NCBI GenBank assembly: GCA_964441335.1
Contig: CAYTUI010000009.1
Location: forward strand, 1 to 39,377
From: CAYTUI01 sp964441335
GTDB taxonomy: Bacteria; Patescibacteriota; Patescibacteriia; UBA1558; 2-01-FULL-52-15
Direction: 5' to 3'
DNA length: 39,377 nucleotides
Positions 15,502 through 23,593 of the stretch are shown here, in pieces. Below the pieces are notes generated by a model. That model ran no database searches. It worked only from the letters and a program-made list of their open reading frames with translations, and was not told where the DNA came from. Position 1 is the first letter of the stretch, and each line of letters begins with the position of its first letter. The translations under genes were made by a program, and so were the position numbers.

Positions 15502-17088
15502 ATGTTTAAAAGAATAAGATTATTCATTAGGACCAATTTTGGCTTGCTTTTAATGATTGCCATATTTCTGGTCAGTCAGCTGTTTTTAGTCTGGAACGGC
15601 GGTCAACATGGGGTTTTTAACTCGCCCGACTCAACTATAAATTACTATTTTGCCAAACAGCAGGCCAATCATCAGGCTTTGGGCTACCCAGCATTTAAAT
15701 CGGACTGGTCGGAGTTTATTTCCCCGCGCAGTGCCAGAGTGTTAAATGATCAAATAGTGCCGGTTAGTTTCTTAGGTTTAATAAATATCTATGGTTTTTT
15801 GGGAGGTATATTTTCCGTCAACATATTGCCATATTTGACCGTGATATTCGCGACCATTGCTCTGATATATTTCTACTTATTTATCAAAAAAATGTTCAGT
15901 CATCAGATAGCCTGGTGGTCAACTTTATTTTTGATTATTCACCCGGCATGGTTTTATTATACCAACCGTTCATTTTTGCCCAACATGTTGTTTGTCAGTT
16001 TATTAATTCCCGCGATTTTCTATTGGTATCAGACATCACAGCGAACCTCTAGGCTGGATTTTTTTCTAGCCGGTATTTTTACAGGCGCCGCTCTATATGT
16101 CAGAACTTCGGAAATTATCTGGGTAGGAGCTTTGTTACTGGTATTTTTAATTAGACAGAGGCAGGCTATTTTTATTTCTAAACTGATGTGGGCGCTTGTC
16201 GGATCTTTGCCCTTTATCTGGCTCTTAGTTGCTAATGCTGTAACTATTTTTAACGGCAGTCCCAGCTTAGGCTATAATTTGGTGGAGGGCGGAGATATGA
16301 ATATTCTGACTGCTGTCAGCAATTTCGTTTTTCCCTTTGGAGTGCATCCGCGACTAATTTTGTCGGTTTTAAGCAATTATGGTCTCTGGATTTTTTTACC
16401 GCTGACTGTTTTTTCAGCCGTTGGTTTACTGACCATCAGAGAGTATTTCAATCAGTCAAAACACGCCAGTTATTTGTCTGGCTTAATGTTCATGTCTTTG
16501 TATTTACTTATTTACTATGGCAGTTGGCTGATAGTAGATAGCCCTGATCCGACTAAAATTACTATTGGGACATCGTATGTCCGTTATTTCTTACCAATTT
16601 ATATTTTTGCCGTTCCTTACGCGGCCTTTTTTATTACCAGATTCAGCAACAATTTTTCACCATCGCGCCGTCGGGCCTTTGTGGTTTTGACGGTAGCCGT
16701 ACTAATGGCTTTTTCAATTAATTTGACTGTTTTTGAACCATTGGAAGGCATCATCGCCCAGCGGGCTAATCTAGGAATTTATGACAGGACAGCCGGCAAA
16801 GTCTTGGCGGTCACCGAAGGTCAGGGAGTCGTCCTGACTTTTAAGGGCGATAAATATCTTTGGCCGGCACAAGCGGTCGTTGTGCCCGGCGGCGACCAAA
16901 ATTATTTAATTGCTGTTAAGGGATTGCTGACAGATGGAACAGCTGTTTATTTTTTGAACCCCGCTTTGACGGAGACTGGTGAGCAGGAATTTCAGCACGA
17001 TTGGTCAGCATACGGCTTTGATTTGGGTGAACTTATTTTTAGTGATGAGGGTTTGTCTTTTTATAAATTGAAGATTGCTGGTACCTAA
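15502..17088 (+). CDS. Polytopic membrane protein, PMT/GT39-like glycosyltransferase
   Basis: The protein has 528 residues with about 11-12 membrane segments, starting at residues 13-30. The first extracellular loop carries FNSPDSTINYYFAKQ with a conserved acidic residue and later SPRSARVL, a pattern seen in GT39/ArnT-type transferases that use polyprenyl-linked sugars. The C-terminal 100 residues form a soluble domain. The call is inferred from topology and loop motifs; the substrate is unknown. It opens an operon: its stop overlaps the next start by one base (TAATG). Confidence 0.78.
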   Translation: MFKRIRLFIRTNFGLLLMIAIFLVSQLFLVWNGGQHGVFNSPDSTINYYFAKQQANHQALGYPAFKSDWSEFISPRSARVLNDQIVPVSFLGLINIYGFLGGIFSVNILPYLTVIFATIALIYFYLFIKKMFSHQIAWWSTLFLIIHPAWFYYTNRSFLPNMLFVSLLIPAIFYWYQTSQRTSRLDFFLAGIFTGAALYVRTSEIIWVGALLLVFLIRQRQAIFISKLMWALVGSLPFIWLLVANAVTIFNGSPSLGYNLVEGGDMNILTAVSNFVFPFGVHPRLILSVLSNYGLWIFLPLTVFSAVGLLTIREYFNQSKHASYLSGLMFMSLYLLIYYGSWLIVDSPDPTKITIGTSYVRYFLPIYIFAVPYAAFFITRFSNNFSPSRRRAFVVLTVAVLMAFSINLTVFEPLEGIIAQRANLGIYDRTAGKVLAVTEGQGVVLTFKGDKYLWPAQAVVVPGGDQNYLIAVKGLLTDGTAVYFLNPALTETGEQEFQHDWSAYGFDLGELIFSDEGLSFYKLKIAGT

Positions 17089-18542
17089 TGTCTATTTTCA
17101 GATATTTAATACTATTATTGCCCATAGCCTTCTTTTCCTCGGCCTTGTTTTATGATTTAGACCCGGCGGGCAGTCGCACTGCTGAATATAATTTTAACGC
17201 TGATTCAGCCATGATTTCCAAGCTTTTCCCGGCTGACCGTTTGCAGGGCGCTGACTCGACCGGCCAGCTGATTCTGAAAGAACCGGTCTATTTTAAAGTG
17301 CGTTATCCGCAGGATTATGATAAGGCTATTGTGGAAATGACCTATGAAAATCAGGGGCAGGATTTGTTGCAGGTTGGTTTGAAGCAATTTGGCGAGGAAG
17401 ATTGGAATTATTCTTTGCAACCGGTTGCTAATTCCAGTTTGGATGATTTGGATTGGCCTAAAGTCAGTTCCGGAAATATTACTTTGTGGCAAAGGGTAAA
17501 AAAATTTGCCAGTGTGAATGAGTTTTTGGAAAGCTATTATGAGCTAAATGTGGCCGCCTATAATTTTGATTTGCTGAAGAAATATATTCTGCCGGGTTAT
17601 CAGCCCGCTAAGGATCGTACGGAGATTTCTAAAATGATTCGGGGTGATTACTCAATTTATACCTATGTAAAATCAGAAGATTTAGATTGGCAATTCAAGT
17701 TTGTAGATTTTAACCGAACAGAAGGCCCGGAGGAAATACCGATTAAGGTCAGCGACTGGTCGGGTAAGGAAATTTTCAGTGAGACTCTGCCGGATGACGG
17801 CTCTGTGTCCAACGTTTCCGGCGCCTCGTCGGCCAGAACATATAATTTAAAGCTGGCCGATTTGGCGGAAGGGGTTTATAGAATTGACTGGAGTGTTGAA
17901 AGTGATATTTTTACGACTGACATTTCTACCAAACAGCATTTATTCGGATTTATTGATCGTCTATATTTGGTAAATAATAAAGAATATACCGATGGTCTGC
18001 CGGATCTAAATTTGGATCCCACAACAGTTTATACCAATATCGGGACAGTCAGCCTCTATACTTCTCATCCGATGGGTTTGCAGACTGTCATGGTTGACGG
18101 TAAGCAAGTAGTGATTGATAAAACGCATGAGCAATTTTTTGCGAGCACGGCCGAAGGCCTATCAACCGTATATTCGCCACTTAATGATATTTTAATCCGT
18201 GGTGATGGTTTAATATTTTTTGATAAGTCGCAGTTTTTTAATCCGGAGGTTATTAAATTGAAGGATTTTGATTCGACTATGGATGTTGATTATGTGATCG
18301 CGGGCTACAAGTCGCCGCAGATTAATCAGGACGGCAGTTACTCCATCAGTGTGCCGTTTGATCTGACTGATGCTGGTTTAGATGAGCATAGTTTAAGATT
18401 TATTATTTCGGCGCCCAATTTAGTTGATCGGGGCAATCAGTTGAAGATAAAAAAAATAAAAGTAACGCTACTTAAACCGCCGCTACAATCCTGGCAGGAT
18501 ATTTATGATGTTTTAAAAAATAAAATAGAGCATGCCTTCTGA
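17088..18542 (+). CDS. Uncharacterised exported or membrane-anchored protein
   Basis: The protein has 484 residues with one N-terminal hydrophobic segment (residues 4-23, a signal peptide or anchor). The rest is a long extracytoplasmic region without further membrane helices. It looks beta-rich, with alternating YxVK/LYxV patterns and many Asp/Ser/Gly turns, and no recognised domain. It lies between two membrane-protein genes and overlaps both (1 nt and 11 nt), so it is very likely co-translated with the GT39-like enzyme. A role in surface glycan assembly or anchoring is an inference from context only. Confidence 0.75.
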   Translation: MSIFRYLILLLPIAFFSSALFYDLDPAGSRTAEYNFNADSAMISKLFPADRLQGADSTGQLILKEPVYFKVRYPQDYDKAIVEMTYENQGQDLLQVGLKQFGEEDWNYSLQPVANSSLDDLDWPKVSSGNITLWQRVKKFASVNEFLESYYELNVAAYNFDLLKKYILPGYQPAKDRTEISKMIRGDYSIYTYVKSEDLDWQFKFVDFNRTEGPEEIPIKVSDWSGKEIFSETLPDDGSVSNVSGASSARTYNLKLADLAEGVYRIDWSVESDIFTTDISTKQHLFGFIDRLYLVNNKEYTDGLPDLNLDPTTVYTNIGTVSLYTSHPMGLQTVMVDGKQVVIDKTHEQFFASTAEGLSTVYSPLNDILIRGDGLIFFDKSQFFNPEVIKLKDFDSTMDVDYVIAGYKSPQINQDGSYSISVPFDLTDAGLDEHSLRFIISAPNLVDRGNQLKIKKIKVTLLKPPLQSWQDIYDVLKNKIEHAF

Positions 18543-18900
18543 AAAAAATAACAATTGGCGCTGTTTGTTGGTTGATGTAACTGCCGCCTTATTCATGACA
18601 TATATTTCAGCTTTACTTTTAGATTGGTTTAAGCCGGGCATTATCAGCAACTTTTTTGACAGCAATATACTTTTGTTGTTGCTGGGCGTTTGCCTGGTTG
18701 CTGTCTTAATATTTCCGCCGTCGCATTATAAACTTTTTTTTGTCCAGAGAATCTATTATGGTCTGTGGGGTTTGCTCTGGGTCTTAATATTTGTTAAGGT
18801 AAGCCTAAATTTAGCCGGCTCCGGTTTGCTTTACTTAGCCACTCTAGGACTATTGCTGGCGGTTTTGGGGCTTTTTAGCTGGTATTATAAAAGCAGATAA
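18532..18900 (+). CDS. Small membrane protein of unknown function
   Basis: The protein has 122 residues with four hydrophobic stretches (about 12-31, 43-62, 72-91 and 97-116). No family is recognised. It overlaps the preceding gene by 11 nt, and the HIT gene starts two bases after its stop, so it belongs to the same operon. It may be an accessory subunit of the membrane glycosyltransferase complex, by context alone. Confidence 0.75.
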   Translation: MPSEKNNNWRCLLVDVTAALFMTYISALLLDWFKPGIISNFFDSNILLLLLGVCLVAVLIFPPSHYKLFFVQRIYYGLWGLLWVLIFVKVSLNLAGSGLLYLATLGLLLAVLGLFSWYYKSR

Positions 18901-18902
18901 CT

Positions 18903-19301
18903 ATGGAAAATTGTATATTTTGTCAGATAGCGCATGGTGAAATACCCAGCTTCACTGTCTTTGAGGACGATAATTTTAAAGTTTTTTTGGATATTAAGCC
19001 GGTTTCCCAAGGGCATCTATTACTAATCACCAAAGAGCATTATGGTCAATTTGAGGACTTGCCGCCCGAAATATTGGCTGATGTTTATAGTTTGGCACAG
19101 AAATTAAGACCGAAAATTAAAGAAGCTCTGTCTGCCGATTATGTCATAATGTCTGTTGTCGGTGAGGAAGTTAAACATTTTCATATTCAGTTTATTCCCC
19201 GCAAATTTGAGGACGGTTTGACTGTCTGGCCGGCTCATGATTTAAGCGCTGAAGATGGTCAGAAGATTTCGGAGTTATTAAGGGCAAAATTAAAATTATG
19301 A
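18903..19301 (+). CDS. HIT-family nucleotide hydrolase/transferase
   Basis: This 132-residue histidine-triad protein acts in the cytoplasm on nucleoside phosphoramidates, dinucleoside polyphosphates or similar substrates. The N-terminal CIFCQIAHGEIPS has the CxxC of zinc-binding HIT proteins, followed by VFLDIKPVSQGHLLLITKEHY. The active-site motif reads HFHIQFIPR, with Gln in place of the third His, so it is H-x-H-x-Q as in GalT-like members. The start follows the previous stop by two bases and the end overlaps rmlB by 4 nt (ATGA). Its position in a sugar-nucleotide operon hints at handling sugar-nucleotide or nucleotidyl by-products, which is inference. Confidence 0.92.
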   Translation: MENCIFCQIAHGEIPSFTVFEDDNFKVFLDIKPVSQGHLLLITKEHYGQFEDLPPEILADVYSLAQKLRPKIKEALSADYVIMSVVGEEVKHFHIQFIPRKFEDGLTVWPAHDLSAEDGQKISELLRAKLKL

Positions 19302-20311
19302 AACTATTAGTTACAGGCGGAGCCGGTTTCATCGGTTCCAATTTTATTAGGTATTGGTTGGAGCGCCACAACGATGATCAAGTAATGAATTTTGATGTTC
19401 TAACTTATGCCGGCTGTCAGGAGAGTCTAAATGATGTGGTTAAGAATTTCAGTGGACGTTACAGCTTTTTTAAAGGTGATATTCGTTCGGCCGATGACTT
19501 AACGAAAGCCATTCAACAATTTGAACCTGACGTCATTGTAAATTTTGCTGCTGAAAGTCATAACAGTTACGCCATTATTAATCCGGGGGTCTTTATGGAG
19601 ACCAATGCTTTGGGCACGCAACGTCTGTTGGAAGCGGTTAGGAAATTGAAAGTACCGCGCATTCATCACATTTCCACCTGCGAAGTATATGGTGATTTAG
19701 CGCTTGATAGTAAAGAATTATTTACCGAGTTATCGCCATACAGACCGCGGACACCTTATAATGCTTCCAAGGCAGCTGCTGACATGATAGCCCGGGTTTA
19801 TTTTGAAACCTTTAAATTACCGGTGACAATTTCCAATTGTTCCAACAACTATGGACCTTATCAGTTCCCGGAGAAAGTTATTCCTCACTTTAGTGTCCAA
19901 GCTCTGCAGGGAGAAAAATTGACTTTGTATAAATCTAGTCGCAATCGTCGTGAATGGATACATGTTCTGGATCATTGTTCCGGCATTGAGGCGATTTTAC
20001 AGCATGGCAAGATTGGGGAGACTTATAATATCGGTTCAGGTGAAGAAGCTGATGTAGAAATGATTGCAGGCGCTGTACTTGAGGCTTTACAGCTTGATAA
20101 ATCAAGTATCAGTTATGTCCCTGATCGTCCGAGTCATGACCGGCGTTATTTATTGGATTCATCTAAGATTCGTCAGCAGTTGGGCTGGGCTCCGGAGCAT
20201 AAAGATTTGGCCGCAGGACTTCGCGAAACAGTACTTTGGTACAAAGAACATCCTGAATGGTGGCGTCCTTTACTGGGCAGAGCGCCGGTTGATGAAGGAC
20301 AATGGAAATAA
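19298..20311 (+). CDS. rmlB: dTDP-glucose 4,6-dehydratase-like SDR
   Basis: This NAD-dependent enzyme converts dTDP-glucose to the 4-keto-6-deoxy sugar. It has TGGAGFIGSNF at the N-terminus, FAAESHNS, the YNASKAAADM YxxxK motif, NCSNNYGPYQFPEK and RREWIHVLDHC, all characteristic of RmlB. One key position deviates: the catalytic STDEVYG motif reads STCEVYG, with Cys for the general-acid Asp, and AAESHVDRS reads AAESHNSYA. Such variants form a recognisable subfamily, so a different nucleotide or sugar substrate is possible. The length of 337 residues is normal. It is followed closely by rmlD and then rmlA, supporting a deoxysugar pathway. Confidence 0.85.
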   Translation: MKLLVTGGAGFIGSNFIRYWLERHNDDQVMNFDVLTYAGCQESLNDVVKNFSGRYSFFKGDIRSADDLTKAIQQFEPDVIVNFAAESHNSYAIINPGVFMETNALGTQRLLEAVRKLKVPRIHHISTCEVYGDLALDSKELFTELSPYRPRTPYNASKAAADMIARVYFETFKLPVTISNCSNNYGPYQFPEKVIPHFSVQALQGEKLTLYKSSRNRREWIHVLDHCSGIEAILQHGKIGETYNIGSGEEADVEMIAGAVLEALQLDKSSISYVPDRPSHDRRYLLDSSKIRQQLGWAPEHKDLAAGLRETVLWYKEHPEWWRPLLGRAPVDEGQWK

Positions 20312-20312
20312 C

Positions 20313-21140
20313 ATGAAGTATAAGAAAATTTTGTTACTCGGCAGTTCTGGCATGTTAGGCAGTGAATTCCCGGCTTTTTTGAAAGATAGTAACCTTATTC
20401 GTTGGGATTCTGAAAAGGATATTACGCAGCAGAGTATTATTACAGACATTATTAATCTGCAGCCGGATTTGATCATTAATTGCGCCGCTTTTACTGATGT
20501 TGACGCCTGTGAAGATAATCGGCTGTGTTTAAGTGTTAATGGTTTGGCTTTGAAGCATCTTAGCCAAGCGGCCTTGGAACTTAAAGCACCTTTAGTACAT
20601 TTCAGCACGGACTACGTTTTTCCCGGCGATAATAGCGAGGGTTATACTGAAGAGGCAAAAACTCTTCCAATTAATAAATACGGTACAGCCAAAGAGTTGG
20701 GAGAAAAGTTCATTAAGGAAATAAATCCGCCACATTATTTAATCCGGACTTCCTGGCTTTATGGTCATAACGGTAAAAATTTTGTGGACACTATTATTAA
20801 AGCGGCTAAAGATAAGGGCCGGTTGAAAGTAGTGAATGATCAGCACGGTTCACCGACTTGGACAGTTGATTTGGTTAAACACGTTATTAAACTGCTGAAC
20901 AGTAAAGAGCCCTTTGGAATTTATCATTTTAGCGCCAGCGGTCAGACCACTTGGTGTGACTTTACCAAAGAAATCCTTAAATTAAAGGGCATAGAGTGTC
21001 AGGTAGAGCCGCAAAGTTCAGCTGACTTGGACAGAAAAGCTAAGCGTCCGCAGTTTTCAAAGCTGTTGAATACTAAGTTTGAACCAATGCGGGAGTGGAG
21101 AGAGATGATTGAGGAGTATGTGAAGCAGAGTTATGAGTAA
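20313..21140 (+). CDS. rmlD: dTDP-4-dehydrorhamnose reductase-like protein
   Basis: The protein has 275 residues in the RmlD family: LLLGSSGMLGSEF nucleotide-binding start, NCAAFTDVDACED, HFSTDYVFPGD, YGTAKELGEKF (YxxxK) and IRTSWLYG, then NDQHGSPTWT near residue 180. It should reduce a dTDP-4-keto-6-deoxyhexose with NAD(P)H. The chosen ATG at 20313 is two bases after the rmlB stop, with AAGGAC about 16 nt upstream as a poor SD. A much earlier in-frame ATG inside rmlB is not credible. No rmlC epimerase is encoded nearby, so the product may be a 6-deoxyhexose other than L-rhamnose, or RmlC is elsewhere. Confidence 0.88.
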   Translation: MKYKKILLLGSSGMLGSEFPAFLKDSNLIRWDSEKDITQQSIITDIINLQPDLIINCAAFTDVDACEDNRLCLSVNGLALKHLSQAALELKAPLVHFSTDYVFPGDNSEGYTEEAKTLPINKYGTAKELGEKFIKEINPPHYLIRTSWLYGHNGKNFVDTIIKAAKDKGRLKVVNDQHGSPTWTVDLVKHVIKLLNSKEPFGIYHFSASGQTTWCDFTKEILKLKGIECQVEPQSSADLDRKAKRPQFSKLLNTKFEPMREWREMIEEYVKQSYE

Positions 21141-21313
21141 TGGGTAATGGGGGATAGTACGTCCTTTTACCTAATACCTAATTCCTATAACCTATTACTA
21201 AAGAACTGAAGAACCGAGGAACTAAAGAACGGAAGAACTGAAGAACTGAAGAACGAAAGAACTAGGCCGGCTCTAATTACTAATTACCAATTTCTAATTA
21301 CTAATTACCAACC
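21121..21313. repeat. Composite array of four short-unit repeat types between rmlD and rmlA
   Basis: Starting in the last codons of rmlD, the spacer shows GTAATGGGTAATGGGGG, then CCTAATACCTAATTCC and CCTATTAC, then about eight units of AAGAACTGAAGAACGGA type (21196-21264), then CTAATTACTAATTACC units (21272-21308) up to the rmlA start. The first and second blocks can pair (GTAATGGG with CCTATTAC, with a G-T wobble). No gene is seen. Confidence 0.85.
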
Positions 21314-22045
21314 ATGAAAGGAATAATACTCGCGGGCGGGGCAGGATCACGCCTGTATCCATTAACCAAAGTTACCAGTAAACAGTTGCTGCCGATTTAT
21401 GACCGGCCGATGATTTATTATCCTTTGGAAACTTTAATCAAAGGCGGTATTAAGGAAATACTTCTAATTTCCGATCCGACAAATATTGGGAATTTTTTAA
21501 GACTCCTCGGCAGTGGTAAGGATTTTGGTGTTAAGATTTCCTATGAGGTGCAGGATAAGCCCGGTGGTCTGGCGCAGGCTTTTTTGATTGGCAGTAATTT
21601 TATTGATAAAGATTCAGTCACCATGATTTTGGGAGATAATTTGTTTGTGACCAAAGATGATTTTCTGACTAAAGCCATTGCCGACTTTAAAAGCGGAGGC
21701 TGTGTTTTTGCCAAGGAAGTAAGCGACCCCGAACGTTTCGGAGTGGTGGACTTTGACCAAAATATGAAAGCTAAATCCATTGAAGAAAAACCACAACAGC
21801 CTAAAAGCAATTACGCGGTCACTGGTTTATATATTTATGACAATTCAGTTGTTCAAAAAGCTAAGAGCCTAAAACCTTCGGCACGGGGCGAATTAGAGAT
21901 AACTGATGTTAATAATCTCTATTTGAAGGCAGGTGAATTGGAAGTAAAAATTTTTGATGGCTACTGGCTGGACACCGGAACGTTTGATTCTCTCTTGGAG
22001 GCATCTAACGTTATTGCTAGAAATAAGAAAGAAGAGGGGAAATAA
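21314..22045 (+). CDS. rmlA: Glucose-1-phosphate thymidylyltransferase-like nucleotidyltransferase
   Basis: This enzyme joins dTTP and glucose-1-phosphate to give dTDP-glucose, the substrate of RmlB. The N-terminal GIILAGGAGSRLYPLT signature, SKQLLPIYDRPMIYYPLE, PGGLAQAF and ILGDNLF (metal-site Asp) are diagnostic, with WLDTGTFDSLLEAS near residue 217. At 243 residues it is the short form, ending before the C-terminal helix extension of the 290-residue RmlA. No SD precedes the ATG; the upstream 40 nt are CTAATTACC repeats. The gene is convergent with the PEGA protein, with a MITE-like repeat between them. Confidence 0.92.
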   Translation: MKGIILAGGAGSRLYPLTKVTSKQLLPIYDRPMIYYPLETLIKGGIKEILLISDPTNIGNFLRLLGSGKDFGVKISYEVQDKPGGLAQAFLIGSNFIDKDSVTMILGDNLFVTKDDFLTKAIADFKSGGCVFAKEVSDPERFGVVDFDQNMKAKSIEEKPQQPKSNYAVTGLYIYDNSVVQKAKSLKPSARGELEITDVNNLYLKAGELEVKIFDGYWLDTGTFDSLLEASNVIARNKKEEGK

Positions 22046-22122
22046 AGTTTTTTAAATTGAATTCCGGTCCTCGAGCATCAGGCTTGGGGAGTGGTTTTCG
22101 TTACAATTTTTGAGTCATTTTA

Positions 22123-22204
22123 GACCTCCCCTTACCCCTCCTTGGTAAGGAGGGGCTCTAACTAAAGGGGTCTCCCCTGCTAAGGGGAGGACTAAGGAGG
22201 GGTC
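22123..22204. repeat. MITE-like palindromic repeat, copy 2
   Basis: This 82-bp copy of the element at 13229-13309 has the same ends (GACCTCCCCTTA and GGACTAAGGAGGGGTC) and the same central order. It differs mainly in the inner loop region, where CCTTGGTAAGG replaces CCTTGTCAGG. It lies 9 bp from the stop of the reverse-strand gene. Confidence 0.88.
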
Positions 22205-22213
22205 AGTAAATAT

Positions 22214-23482
22214 TTACTGTATCTTATACTGCGTCGCCTGTTGATTTGTCAGGGTGTAAATATTTTCGCCTTTGGTATCAAAGTAAAAATCCGCGTCGGC
22301 CGGCAGGTCGGCAATGAAAGTGACGTGTCTCTTGTCACCACGGTTATCTATTTCTACTATTTCCAATTTACCGTTTTGTAAGCGGGCAAAGTAGCTGCGG
22401 CTGGGATGCCAGATCACTTTATCCATTTTTTGTCCGGTCCGGTCAATTAGTTGCGCTCCACCCGAGCCGATATCATAGCGCCAAATTTCAAAATCATTGA
22501 ACAGTAGTAAAGAATTGCCGCTCCAGTCAAAATGGGAGACCGACAACTTTTCCTCAATCCCTTCAACTGTGGCCACGGATATTTCATTAGCCTGCTGAAT
22601 CAAAGTAATACCGTTGCGGTGATCCAAAAGTTTTGACTGCGGTAGCAACTGTAAAAAATCGCCGATTAGTGACTTATTTTGGCCGTCAATTATTTGTAAT
22701 TTCCAGTCAGTTGATAGAGTTACAATGTTATTTTTATAAAGTAGAAAATCATTAACGTCGTTGGCAAAGACTGTGGCTGGACCTGTCTGATTGTCCAGAT
22801 AGGAAAGTCTGTTACTGCTTAGCACCCAGATTCTGCCGTTGTCATCAACTTTGACCGAAGAAATCTCCGCGCTGAAAAATTTATCAATATCTAATCTGTC
22901 GAGATTATCTAAGTCCAGAATCCACCATTGCTCGTCAACGCTGTAAACCAATTTGTTGGCCGCCTGCGACCACTGTCTTAAAACAGAGTTGACCGGCAGT
23001 TGAGTAATTAAAACAGAGCTGTTAGTCAACGGGTCAAATTTTCTTAACTGCCAATCTTTACCGAGAAGTAATGCCTGTATATTGTTCGGTTCATTTAAAT
23101 AACCGGCATTGTTGACTTCACTGCTTTGCGGTTTAAAATCAGATTTAAATAGTAAAATGTCTTCTACAAAAGTTGTACGACCTGATTCAATCTCAATTAC
23201 TTTTTCCCAATTATGATAACCGTCTTTGGAAACATTTATAGTATTCTCTCCTGGAATCAAATTTAAAATCTGGTGCGGAGTCCGATGGCGGGTAGCTTTG
23301 CTATTAGTAGAAATTAAAGCATCACCGGGATAACTTTTGACAAAAATGGCTCCCAATTTAACCAGTCGATAATTGGCTAAATCCGGACGGTAGCCTTGGG
23401 AGTATAAAATGATTATCGGAGCCACCAAAAAAAAGGCCACAAAGAAAATTATATAGGTAAATCGTCGTTTTTTTAGTTCCAT
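22214..23482 (-). CDS. Membrane-anchored PEGA-domain protein with a beta-propeller-like C-terminus
   Basis: The protein has 422 residues. A short basic N-terminus (MELKKRRF) and one membrane helix (residues 8-28) anchor it, with the bulk outside. Residues 42-112 form a PEGA domain: GAIFVKSYPGDALISTNSK, TPHQILNLIPGENTINVSKDGYHNWEK. From about residue 125 the sequence shows repeated short beta-strand motifs with W/D turns (QWSQAANKLVYS, VKVDDNGRIWVLSS, FDWSGNSLLLF, WHPSRSYFARL), consistent with a WD40/YWTD-like propeller. This architecture is common in Patescibacteria surface proteins of unknown function; a binding role at the envelope is inferred. Confidence 0.85.
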   Translation of the reverse strand: MELKKRRFTYIIFFVAFFLVAPIIILYSQGYRPDLANYRLVKLGAIFVKSYPGDALISTNSKATRHRTPHQILNLIPGENTINVSKDGYHNWEKVIEIESGRTTFVEDILLFKSDFKPQSSEVNNAGYLNEPNNIQALLLGKDWQLRKFDPLTNSSVLITQLPVNSVLRQWSQAANKLVYSVDEQWWILDLDNLDRLDIDKFFSAEISSVKVDDNGRIWVLSSNRLSYLDNQTGPATVFANDVNDFLLYKNNIVTLSTDWKLQIIDGQNKSLIGDFLQLLPQSKLLDHRNGITLIQQANEISVATVEGIEEKLSVSHFDWSGNSLLLFNDFEIWRYDIGSGGAQLIDRTGQKMDKVIWHPSRSYFARLQNGKLEIVEIDNRGDKRHVTFIADLPADADFYFDTKGENIYTLTNQQATQYKIQ

Positions 23483-23516
23483 CTTGAGTCTATTGGTAAA
23501 TAGGTTTATACTAAGT

Positions 23517-23593
23517 TAGCTTTTAGTTAATTAGCTGTTAGTCATTAGCTATTATCTAAAAGCTATCAGCTAAAAGCTATAAGCTATAATACT
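23517..23593. repeat. AGCTA-type array upstream of murA
   Basis: Repeats such as TTAGCTGTTAGTCATTAGC and AAAGCTATAAGCTATAA fill the 75 nt before the murA start and end in a TATAAT (23585-23590) three bases before the ATG. The stretch closely resembles 5709-5728 upstream of the UXS-like gene. Confidence 0.8.

Noticed and set aside
20064..20312. Extended start for rmlD inside rmlB
   Set aside because: The extra 83 residues are an out-of-frame reading of rmlB and are not RmlD-like; the ATG at 20313 gives the normal nucleotide-binding N-terminus.
22046..22122. Separate small gene between rmlA and the MITE-like repeat
   Set aside because: No start with a plausible frame; the sequence is short and shows no motif.
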